A stretch of DNA of 64,000 nt from JBGMEA01 sp041447245 (GTDB taxonomy: Bacteria; Bacillota; Clostridia; Eubacteriales; Anaerofustaceae), in the NCBI GenBank assembly GCA_041447245.1, contig JBGMEA010000021.1, positions 1 to 64,000 of the forward strand. Reading direction: 5' to 3'. The notes beneath the pieces were generated by a model, which was not told where the DNA came from, did no database searches, and worked only from the letters and a program-made list of their open reading frames with translations. How positions within the stretch are numbered: position 1 is the stretch's first letter; each line of letters begins with the position of its first letter. This document shows, piece after piece, positions 18,023 to 25,152 of this stretch. A program made the position numbers and the translations under genes.

Positions 18023-19400
18023 AATAATTTCGTGTCCTTCTTCGTGCTATTTTATCGCGGTACATTTCGCGATCCGCCATCTTGATGATATCTTTCGCAT
18101 CGATGTTGCTGACGAGCGGGACCTGCACGATACCGCAGCTGAATTCATGGCGGTACGGCTTCTGATTTGTCTCATCCAGCTGAACCAAACGCTGCGATAT
18201 ATCATACATCGTCTGTTTGACTTCCCACTCCGCGCTTCTCGGGAAAATCAGCAGAAATTCATCTCCGCCCATACGGCTGATTGTCACCGTGCGACCGACG
18301 GAAGAACGCAACACGGAAACAATCTGTTCAATCAGCTTGTCCCCCGCATCATGCCCGTATGTATCGTTCACCGCTTTCAATCCGTCGATATCCAAAAACG
18401 CAATCGAAAGAGGAGCATTCCCCTGTTTGAGTTTTCCCAGTTCGCGTTCCAAACGAAATATCCCTGTCCGACGGTTGGAAACCCCGGTCATCGGGTCGGT
18501 ATAGGCATAATATTCCAGCTTTTTATACTGTTCATTCAATTCCTGTTCAATGTGCAGCCGCTCCGTAATATCGTTGAAAATCATCACGGTGCCGGCATAT
18601 TTTTCGCTCACATCAAGCATTTTCTTCAGTTTGATGTGGTAAGTACGCACCCCGTCATGCGCTCTGAATTTCTTCTGCGTTTCGTCTTCTTCCCGCCCCG
18701 ATGCATGAAATGCCGCGATTTCCGGCACCAGCCAACTTTTGAGTCGATCCGTGTCCAGATTGCTGTAATATTTCATTCCCGGCATACCGACGCCGAGAAA
18801 TTCATCCGCTGCGCTGTGGTTGATATCCATGATGTTGTTCTCATGATCGAACAGAATAATCGGATCGGAGATACTTTCGAAGATCGTCAGATATTTATTT
18901 TTTTCGTTGACCGCGTTTCTCGTCGTTTCCTGCAGATCACCGAGCGTCTCTGTTTCCGTCCGATTAACCCAGGTATTCACGAGTGCCAGTTCGACATGAT
19001 CAAAAAATCGGTTCAGACTTTCTTCCGCCTCTGACGATTCCTCTTGCGGCAGTCCGCTCTGCGACACCATATCCAGATAGGATCGGCGGTAATATTTCAT
19101 CAGTCCGACGAACATCACCGAGGGAATTCCTCTCGAGCGGTGTTTTTTTGCCTGATCCACGCCGAAGTCAGTCATGGTATTTTTTTTATAAGCGGTATTC
19201 GGATCGACAGGAGGGATCGCACCGAACTGATCCAGCGCATGAAAAAAAGCGCTGCTGATGCCCGACACGGACAATCTCCACGCTTCTTTCAGCGTGGAAG
19301 TAAACGGTGTATAACCGTATTTCATAGCATATTCCAAAGCCCGTTCCATCAATTTATCTTCGTTGTTTTCAATCAGTTGTCGCAGTTTTTTTTGATCCAT
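18021..19400 (-). CDS. Sensor diguanylate cyclase (N-terminal RsbRD-like, PAS, GGDEF)
   Basis: The protein has 459 residues. The first 150 or so form a helical sensor resembling RsbRD-type N-terminal domains (M-E-R-A-L-E-Y-A-M-K-Y-G-Y). A PAS domain follows (about 165-285; I-F-E-S-I-S-D-P-I-I-L-F-D), then GGDEF (about 300-455; active site SRMGGDEFL). No RxxD inhibition site is present, unlike the cyclase at 5158. No membrane segment is seen. The ATG at 19400 with GGGGAA upstream is preferred; an ATG at 19451 has no site. It probably makes cyclic di-GMP in response to an unknown cytoplasmic cue. Confidence 0.82.
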   Translation of the reverse strand: MDQKKLRQLIENNEDKLMERALEYAMKYGYTPFTSTLKEAWRLSVSGISSAFFHALDQFGAIPPVDPNTAYKKNTMTDFGVDQAKKHRSRGIPSVMFVGLMKYYRRSYLDMVSQSGLPQEESSEAEESLNRFFDHVELALVNTWVNRTETETLGDLQETTRNAVNEKNKYLTIFESISDPIILFDHENNIMDINHSAADEFLGVGMPGMKYYSNLDTDRLKSWLVPEIAAFHASGREEDETQKKFRAHDGVRTYHIKLKKMLDVSEKYAGTVMIFNDITERLHIEQELNEQYKKLEYYAYTDPMTGVSNRRTGIFRLERELGKLKQGNAPLSIAFLDIDGLKAVNDTYGHDAGDKLIEQIVSVLRSSVGRTVTISRMGGDEFLLIFPRSAEWEVKQTMYDISQRLVQLDETNQKPYRHEFSCGIVQVPLVSNIDAKDIIKMADREMYRDKIARRRTRNY

Positions 19401-19553
19401 TGCCGATAGTTCCCCATATCCGCGCACATCCGAAAGACGGACATCGGGCACGCAAACGTTGGTATATTGTTATAATATTATATTGGAATGATTGAAATTT
19501 GTACACAGAAAAAATGAAATTTACAACAAATTTCCGAAAAACAAGTCCCGTTA

Positions 19554-19578
19554 CAAAAAAACCGTCTGTTCAGACGGT
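19554..19578 (-). terminator. Rho-independent terminator overlapping the asparaginase stop
   Basis: ACCGTCTG-AA-CAGACGGT followed by seven T on the minus strand. The stem includes the last codons of ansA. Confidence 0.88.
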
Positions 19579-20568
19579 ATACAGAATGTCATTGCTTACG
19601 GGTTCATAGAACAGTTCCCGCACTTTTGCGGGATGGTGCGTCTGTCCGAGAATCCACATCAATTTGCACAGCACCGATTCGGTGGTCATGTCATACGCTT
19701 CCAGGACGCCGACGCTGTTTTTTAGTTCGTTGCCCGCGCGATAGATGGTCATGTCGCTGCCTTCGTTTTGCACCTGTGTGGTCATCACGACGATCTTGCC
19801 TTCGCTGACGGCGTTCGCAATCACTTCGGCATAGCGGAATTCCGGCAGAGACGGGATGCCGCCGACCCCATAGCTTTCGATGATCACAGCGTCATTGTGG
19901 GAAAGCATATACTCCAGCACGTCGGCATTCATTCCGGGGGTCAGTTTAAGCAGTGCGACATGCGGATCAAGTGCGTCGTAAAAGCGCGGCTGTTCGGGTT
20001 TCGGTTCGCGGATATACTGCAGAATCTGTCCGTCCTGCACGACTGCGAGGTACGGGTAATTAATGCTGGAAAAAGCCTGCAGGCTTTTGGTGCGGTTTTT
20101 TCTGGCGCGCGTACCGAGGATGACCTTCCCGCTGAAGACGATCTGCACGCCGCTTGCCGCGTCGGAGGAGGCATACAGAAAGCTATCGAAGAGGTTGGTC
20201 TTCGAGTCGGTGATTTCACGGTTAATGGGTTGTTGGGCGCCGGTGATGACGATGGGTTTCGGGGAGTTCTGCGCAAGGTAAGAGACAGCCGCGGCGGTAT
20301 ACGCCATGGTATCGGTGCCGTGGCAGACGACAAAGCCGTCATAGCGGGCATAGTGTTCCCGCAGGGTTTCGGCGAGGGTCAGCCAGACTGTGGGGGTGAC
20401 ATCGGTGCTGTCGATATTACACAGTTGGAAGGTATCCACTTCGCAGAAGTCGGAAACGCTGGGGATATATTCGAGGATTTCGTCGGAGGTCAGCTGCGGG
20501 GTCAGACCGTTTGCCGTTGCTTTCGAGGCAATCGTGCCGCCCGTGCCGATCATTAGGATTTTTTTCAT
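19570..20568 (-). CDS. ansA: L-asparaginase (type I, cytoplasmic)
   Basis: This 332-residue enzyme hydrolyses asparagine to aspartate and ammonia. Both catalytic threonine motifs are intact: I-G-T-G-G-T-I-A-S near the N-terminus and V-V-C-H-G-T-D-T-M-A-Y around residue 90. The family's D-S-(T/S) substrate site is visible as N-I-D-S-T-D-V. No signal peptide is present, which fits the cytoplasmic low-affinity type. AGGGA lies 8 bases upstream. It is located immediately beside the reverse-transcriptase islet, whose base composition is quite different. Confidence 0.93.
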   Translation of the reverse strand: MKKILMIGTGGTIASKATANGLTPQLTSDEILEYIPSVSDFCEVDTFQLCNIDSTDVTPTVWLTLAETLREHYARYDGFVVCHGTDTMAYTAAAVSYLAQNSPKPIVITGAQQPINREITDSKTNLFDSFLYASSDAASGVQIVFSGKVILGTRARKNRTKSLQAFSSINYPYLAVVQDGQILQYIREPKPEQPRFYDALDPHVALLKLTPGMNADVLEYMLSHNDAVIIESYGVGGIPSLPEFRYAEVIANAVSEGKIVVMTTQVQNEGSDMTIYRAGNELKNSVGVLEAYDMTTESVLCKLMWILGQTHHPAKVRELFYEPVSNDILYTV

Positions 20569-20611
20569 ACTATTTCCCTACTAGATAATATTTATAGCTT
20601 TAAAACAAGGA

Positions 20612-22627
20612 CTAGGTAACACTAGTAAATTCAATTGTAGGATATTTATAATTCTTGAAAATCGTACGTTCATGTGTCCTATAAGTAATTTGTTTCAATA
20701 ATTTAATATTTGAAATGTCCCAAATAAAAAACTGCTCGGGATTTGTACTTAAATAATTTTTAAAAAGGTTTAATGAATCAAGCCCAATATTTGTATCTTT
20801 AACATCAACGCCTATACCTGAAATTAACTCAGAAAAGATTTTTTGATTTTCTTCAGATATATATGGACATTTATTAAATATTAACAACCACCAAAATTCT
20901 TTATACATTAAAACATTTTCTCGATTTCTAATCCCGTCCATATTAGTCTTAATGGTATTATCTACAATTTTTCTGATTTCACTAAAAAAGCGTTCGTTAT
21001 ATTTTGAATACATTAGATATGCTGCCATCGTCAATGGGTTCTGTATTTCTTTGATTTTTTCAATTAACACTTTTTCATACTGATATCCTATCTCAATCTT
21101 AAAATCCGCACATAATAATAGCAGATTTACCAAGTCATTTGGATTACCAGATTCAAATATAAAACTATATTTTAAAATAATTTTCTGTAATATGTCGTTA
21201 TTCAATTCTTTTAGATCTACTTCATCATTAATGTAACTGATAATGGATAAAACTTTTTGCGTATTATCAAAACTAAGAAAGTGTGAATAAATATAGAATA
21301 TTATATCTAGCAAATCAACAACAATATTCTTATTAACATCACTCTTAAATATTGTAAATTGGTTATTAACTTTTGTTTTAGAAACCCTTTTTAGAATAGT
21401 AGACAAAGAATATGCCACAATTTTTTGTCTTTCTGTATTATATTTACATATCAAATCATTGAAATTTCTTTTCAATGCACATTTAATTGGATAAAAAGTT
21501 TCTTCCTTAAAAATATACGGTTTTTGTTCCTTTTCGACAATGGACATTTCTTTCCTGTTATGAAAAAGTGAATTACTTAAATATGTTGCATATTGGTTTG
21601 TATCATTTAACCAATCTGAAAGAACAAAAGGTAATTTCTCTTTTATTGATTTCATTTCATTGAGCTTCAGTAAGTAAAGTTGTGCCGCTTGGTCAAAATT
21701 ACTTATAATTATTTCAAGCAATTCCTCTGATTCTGAAAAAATAAATACATCATCTACATACCTTTTTATTGAATAATGTCTTTCATAGATATAGTTATTA
21801 TTCATTAAATTTGAGTAAACGTTTGTGTCAATGTTTTGAAGTAATATTTCTGCAATTAACCTCGAAAATTCGGGGCCAACGGCTATACCATTTGAAGTCC
21901 CTGCATTAATATTCTGCATCAATCTATCTATAGTCGTATAAATATTTGTATTCTTAAATTGAGTTGAATCATTAATATCTTTGCAAATTAACCATTTATA
22001 TGAATGAGTATATATGCTATCAAAGCATGATTTGTAATCAATCCTTGCAAAATATTTAAATTTTAAATTAAGATTAAACCACTCATCTGATTGAGTAAAA
22101 TCAATTATAGAAGAATATGGTTTAAGATCAAAATATGAACCACTTTGTTCCAAGACACCTCTGCTAACTTGTGCCACAACTTCCGCAAAATATTTTGTTA
22201 TGTTGCTCTTTCTAGATTTATAATATAGATTGTTATTTTTTCGGTGTGTTCGTAAACTAAATATATTATTTCTATTTAAAATACTAAGAATTTCTCTTTG
22301 ATATGATTCAATAAAATAATGTATTTCAAGAGCCGCCATCGGGTTTAGAATATTCAACTCTCTTGATGATGAAGTATTTTTTAAAATACTAAATTTACAA
22401 GGCATGGATTTCCAAATCTTACTGTTTTCAAATACTTTTATTTTTTCATTGGTATTATTTTTAAAGGCAGTAATTTTTTTGATCTCATTGTCTAATATTT
22501 TTCTATTTGATTGAAGATACTCATAGAATTTTCTATAAGTAAACTGTTCAGGAATTTCAACTGGCAAAATATCAGTTAATATATAATCTAAACTGTTTCT
22601 TTTTATATTTTTAACATCAGTTGACAT
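20612..22627 (-). CDS. drt3b: Defence-type reverse transcriptase, second RT of a DRT3-like pair
   Basis: A 671-residue AT-rich gene. Residues about 130-330 contain RT motifs: A-R-I-D-Y-K-S-C-F-D (motif A, Asp197), G-I-A-V-G-P-E-F-S-R-L (motif B-like, 248-257) and R-Y-V-D-D-V (motif C, 290-293), so the catalytic acids are kept. The last 300 residues are helical with no recognised domain. There is no maturase, endonuclease or group II intron structure around it. Two adjacent RTs of about 440 and 670 residues are the arrangement described for DRT type 3 (UG3+UG8); this would be the UG8-like one. Family assignment rests on layout and motifs, not a search. Confidence 0.75.
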   Translation of the reverse strand: MSTDVKNIKRNSLDYILTDILPVEIPEQFTYRKFYEYLQSNRKILDNEIKKITAFKNNTNEKIKVFENSKIWKSMPCKFSILKNTSSSRELNILNPMAALEIHYFIESYQREILSILNRNNIFSLRTHRKNNNLYYKSRKSNITKYFAEVVAQVSRGVLEQSGSYFDLKPYSSIIDFTQSDEWFNLNLKFKYFARIDYKSCFDSIYTHSYKWLICKDINDSTQFKNTNIYTTIDRLMQNINAGTSNGIAVGPEFSRLIAEILLQNIDTNVYSNLMNNNYIYERHYSIKRYVDDVFIFSESEELLEIIISNFDQAAQLYLLKLNEMKSIKEKLPFVLSDWLNDTNQYATYLSNSLFHNRKEMSIVEKEQKPYIFKEETFYPIKCALKRNFNDLICKYNTERQKIVAYSLSTILKRVSKTKVNNQFTIFKSDVNKNIVVDLLDIIFYIYSHFLSFDNTQKVLSIISYINDEVDLKELNNDILQKIILKYSFIFESGNPNDLVNLLLLCADFKIEIGYQYEKVLIEKIKEIQNPLTMAAYLMYSKYNERFFSEIRKIVDNTIKTNMDGIRNRENVLMYKEFWWLLIFNKCPYISEENQKIFSELISGIGVDVKDTNIGLDSLNLFKNYLSTNPEQFFIWDISNIKLLKQITYRTHERTIFKNYKYPTIEFTSVT

Positions 22628-22649
22628 TTCTTGTTTCCCTTCTTATAAT
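22621..22649 (+). promoter_or_regulatory. Consensus sigma-70 promoter inside the RT spacer, antisense to the RT genes
   Basis: TTGACA (22621-22626) and TATAAT (22644-22649) both match the consensus exactly and are 17 bases apart. The promoter points rightwards, opposite to both RT genes, and its -35 overlaps the start codon of the downstream RT. The predicted transcript start is near 22656. Confidence 0.75.
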
Positions 22650-22655
22650 TTAGAA

Positions 22656-22811
22656 GTACAAATACAATGTATTTGTATCCGACGTCAAATTTGTAATAGT
22701 GAATCTACGATAATCTATTACACACATTATCAGTGCTTCATTAACAGTTCGGCTGAATGTTGTACTCACAATAAAGGAATTTAGGTAACTAAATTCCTTT
22801 ATTGTATTTTT
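22656..22811 (+). ncRNA. Candidate DRT3-associated noncoding RNA
   Basis: About 155 nt lie between a consensus promoter and a strong terminator, with no plausible reading frame. Predicted elements are a 9-bp hairpin at 22657-22677, an 8-bp stem 22692-22699/22715-22722, the motif ACACACA at 22720-22726, a CAG/CTG hairpin with a CATT/AATG extension at 22739-22759, and a 7-bp long-range pairing of AGTACAA (22655-22661) with TTGTACT (22760-22766) that could close the RNA. DRT3 systems are known to carry a ncRNA. From memory, an ACACAC segment in it templates GT-repeat DNA. Strand and ends are predictions; an RNA on the other strand cannot be excluded. Confidence 0.6.
22770..22811 (+). terminator. 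Rho-independent terminator of the candidate ncRNA
   Basis: A perfect 15-bp stem (22770-22784/22789-22803) with a GTAA loop is followed by GTATTTTT on the plus strand. On the minus strand no T-run follows, which supports plus-strand transcription. It overlaps the last codons of the upstream RT gene. Confidence 0.72.
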
Positions 22812-24121
22812 AATATTTCTAAATAATCTTTTGCAATATGATTATATGTTTTATTTATATACACATACTGAGGATATATTTTTTTTATCTCTTTCAATAG
22901 AATATTAGAACGAAGTCCAGTCGAAGGGTGAAAAATCATTGAGCGATTCCTTCTCATATTTGAATATATACAATATATCGAATTTTGTTCATCATTAAAA
23001 TTTCTCGGAAAGAAATAAGGTTGTGTGACACCTATTTCATTCATTACATCATAATAAATATTCTGCATGAATTTTTTGGTTTTTTCATCCAAATCTTCTA
23101 TATGATATTTTAATTCACCATAATTTTCTATAAGTCCTTTTGCCACCCAATCACAAGTTTCATCATTGGAATCTAGAGAATAAACTACGCGACTAGAAAA
23201 CAATTTAATTCTATGTCTCAGCATCTCCATATCATTTGTTTTTTTATAATCATTGAATATCTGTTTAATTTTCATTTTATATTTAAATATTTTTGCTGAC
23301 GTTATTCCAAATTTAAAAGAAAAAGACCTCGGTTCTTTGTATAACGTAAAATCGTATCCTAAAAAATCGAAATTACTTATTTCGGCTATTTCACGCCTAG
23401 AAATATATTGAAATTTACTCATATTTATTATTACCTTAGACTCTTTGAAAACATCATTTATACTATCTTGTATCAAAGGTAAAACATCATCTTTTGATAC
23501 ATAATTATTTAAAATGACAAGCCCATCATCAACATATCTTTCACAGAAAACAACTCCATAGTTCTTTAATTTAGACTTGAATACTTTATCGAAATCATTG
23601 CAGGCAAGCTCGGTCATTGCATTTGATGTTTGAATCCCAGCATAACAAAATGGAATATTTTTACAATAATCGTCAAAAATATCTTTGTCACTTCTACTTA
23701 TTGATGAATTCAATATATAATTATTATAAACTTCAGATGAAGAAACACTATCAAAAAAACTCTTAAAATCATATCTTATGATTACAAAATCATTTAAATC
23801 TTTTATAACTGGTAACGTCGAAAACAATGAATTTATGATTATTTTCCTGTTGGGATATTTTATTTTAAAAGATTGATCAATTTTTATTTTTAAATATTCA
23901 CACAGTATATTTTCAATAGATTCTTTAGGATATGAATAGATACTCCTTACCTTTTTCCCTTGTTCTGTCTTATGAGTATATTTCTCCTTATTTACATTAT
24001 TTATAAAATCATAATCTTTTTTTTGAATTCTAGTTAATATTTCAGTACTTTTTTGTTTAATCTGATCTTCGGGTATATCACCGTATATTTTTTTTATAAT
24101 TGATTGAATCTGTTTTTCCAT
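22799..24121 (-). CDS. drt3a: Defence-type reverse transcriptase, first RT of a DRT3-like pair
   Basis: A 440-residue AT-rich gene. RT motifs are I-R-Y-D-F-K-S-F-F-D (motif A, Asp118), A-G-I-Q-T-S-N-A-M-T-E-L (motif B, 161-172) and R-Y-V-D-D-G (motif C, 196-199). F-L-G-Y-D-F follows about 50 residues later, matching the usual F-L-G motif D/E region of retron- and DRT-type enzymes. A thumb-like helical region completes the protein. The start has GAGGAA 6 bases upstream. It is the first gene of the pair and is separated from the second RT by 171 bases holding the candidate ncRNA. By size and position it would be the UG3-like member of DRT3; this is inferred. Confidence 0.75.
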   Translation of the reverse strand: MEKQIQSIIKKIYGDIPEDQIKQKSTEILTRIQKKDYDFINNVNKEKYTHKTEQGKKVRSIYSYPKESIENILCEYLKIKIDQSFKIKYPNRKIIINSLFSTLPVIKDLNDFVIIRYDFKSFFDSVSSSEVYNNYILNSSISRSDKDIFDDYCKNIPFCYAGIQTSNAMTELACNDFDKVFKSKLKNYGVVFCERYVDDGLVILNNYVSKDDVLPLIQDSINDVFKESKVIINMSKFQYISRREIAEISNFDFLGYDFTLYKEPRSFSFKFGITSAKIFKYKMKIKQIFNDYKKTNDMEMLRHRIKLFSSRVVYSLDSNDETCDWVAKGLIENYGELKYHIEDLDEKTKKFMQNIYYDVMNEIGVTQPYFFPRNFNDEQNSIYCIYSNMRRNRSMIFHPSTGLRSNILLKEIKKIYPQYVYINKTYNHIAKDYLEILKIQ

Positions 24122-24219
24122 TGATTCCTCATCATATTAAAAAATTCATATAAAAACTGTTTATATTCATAATATAAAAAATCACTAATAATTACAATAA
24201 TTTATAGTAACGATAAACA

Positions 24220-24246
24220 CAAAAAAGAACCCCAACCGAGGTTCTC
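24220..24246 (-). terminator. Terminator at the 3' end of repeat copy B
   Basis: AGAACC/GGTTCT with an 8-base loop is followed by six T on the minus strand. It separates the Fe-S protein unit from the RT genes. Confidence 0.8.
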
Positions 24247-24353
24247 TTCGAGGACAGTATCTACATCATATTCCCGGGTCGCTCCGCTTCAAAACCCGAC
24301 AATGGGGTTATGATACCGCAAACCGAGCCGCGCGTAAGTGACGTTGTCACAAA
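24226..24353 (-). repeat. Structured repeat, copy B
   Basis: About 128 bases related to 24954-25088. A 73-base core (24281-24353) differs from copy A at 7 positions (about 90% identity). On the minus strand it begins with a GTGAC/GTCAC hairpin, continues with an invariant stretch containing GGTTTGCGGTATCATAA, has a 6-bp stem (UCGGGU/ACCCGG) closing a conserved T-T-T-G-A-A-G-C-G-G-A-G-C loop, and ends in the terminator hairpin. It lies between the Fe-S protein gene and the RT operon. The RNA family is not recognised. Confidence 0.75.
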
Positions 24354-24363
24354 CATCACCCCC

Positions 24364-24933
24364 TCATCGGCTCCCCTTCCCGCTCGTCAGCGTGTTCACG
24401 GGACAGATACCGCACCACGTGCGCGGACGGAATAACACACCCAAAATCACTCCGAGGATCACCGAGGAAAACATCATGGAATACACCCGATAACCAAGGT
24501 GCACGATGGTATCCGCAACGTCGAAATGCAACAGCTGAGGCAGGTCAAACGGCATCGCAAACGCGATCAGAAACCGCACCTGCGCAATCGGCTCCACACG
24601 CCCGAGCGCGACCATCAGCGTGGACATCAGAATGATGAAGACGTTCACGCCGAAATAGATCACCACCCCGTCTCGGAAACGGCGGCTTATCAGCCACTTC
24701 GGCGGCTTCAGCCCGATGCTGATCTTCGCGATCACCCGCTGAAAAAACCCCGCGCGCGGACAAACCGAGCGGCACCATATTTTTTCCCGATAGCGGAAAT
24801 AAAAGTAAAACGGCACCGTAAAACATAACAGTCCGACAATCGCAAACGAAATGTGAATCATCCCGATGCCGAAGAAAAGGATCGTAAAAAGAAACAGCCG
24901 TTGTTGCAGATTGATTCCGTGATTTATCATCAT
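24364..24933 (-). CDS. 4Fe-4S-binding membrane protein (NapH/NosR C-terminal-like)
   Basis: A 189-residue protein with about four or five membrane helices and two Cys motifs, C-R-S-V-C-P-R-A-G (after the second helix) and W-C-G-I-C-P-V-N-T near the C-terminus. This pattern is typical of the polyferredoxin-type membrane domain of NapH, NosR and RsxA-like electron-transfer proteins. No soluble ferredoxin repeats follow, so it is a short form whose redox partner is unknown. GGGAGGG precedes ATG codons at 24933 and 24930; spacing favours 24930. It is flanked on both sides by copies of one structured repeat. Confidence 0.72.
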   Translation of the reverse strand: MMINHGINLQQRLFLFTILFFGIGMIHISFAIVGLLCFTVPFYFYFRYREKIWCRSVCPRAGFFQRVIAKISIGLKPPKWLISRRFRDGVVIYFGVNVFIILMSTLMVALGRVEPIAQVRFLIAFAMPFDLPQLLHFDVADTIVHLGYRVYSMMFSSVILGVILGVLFRPRTWCGICPVNTLTSGKGSR

Positions 24934-24953
24934 ACCCTCCCGTGATAGTAAGA

Positions 24954-25088
24954 AGAGAATCCCAACGACCGGAATTCTCTTCGAGGACTTTATATTGTTA
25001 TTTGCTGTTGTTGCCGCTCCGCTTCAAAGTACGACAATGGGCTTATGATACCGCAAACCGATCCGCACGTAAGTGACGATGTCACAAA
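24954..25088 (-). repeat. Structured repeat, copy A, in the leader of the Fe-S protein gene
   Basis: This copy lies in the 5' leader of the Fe-S membrane protein gene, ending about 20 bases before its start. Its core (25016-25088) matches copy B. The stem around the conserved loop is UUGUCG/CGGCAA here, so sequence changes but pairing is kept (one G-U pair on the minus strand, which would be a C-A mismatch on the plus strand). It ends in AGAGAAT/ATTCTCT, a hairpin without a strong T-run. Position and structure suggest a cis-acting RNA, but no ligand class is recognised. Confidence 0.72.
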
Positions 25089-25089
25089 A

Positions 25090-25121
25090 CAAAAGAAAAC
25101 CGATCACCCGGTTTTCTTTTT
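25090..25121 (-). terminator. Terminator of the MMPL partner gene
   Basis: An 8-bp stem GAAAACCG/CGGTTTTC with a 6-base loop is followed by TTTTGTTTT on the minus strand, 32 bases after the stop at 25153. Confidence 0.82.
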
Positions 25122-25152
25122 CTGTTCAGGTACGCGTCAACGGATTCCTCAC

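Noticed and set aside
20612..24121. Group II intron or retron
   Set aside because: There are two RT genes without maturase or endonuclease domains, and no intron domain V-type hairpin or msr/msd pattern is evident.
24226..25088. Idea that the repeats are cyclic di-GMP (GEMM) riboswitches
   Set aside because: Although GCAAACC appears in the core, the other conserved GEMM segments and the two-helix layout are absent, and the stable folding is on the opposite strand.
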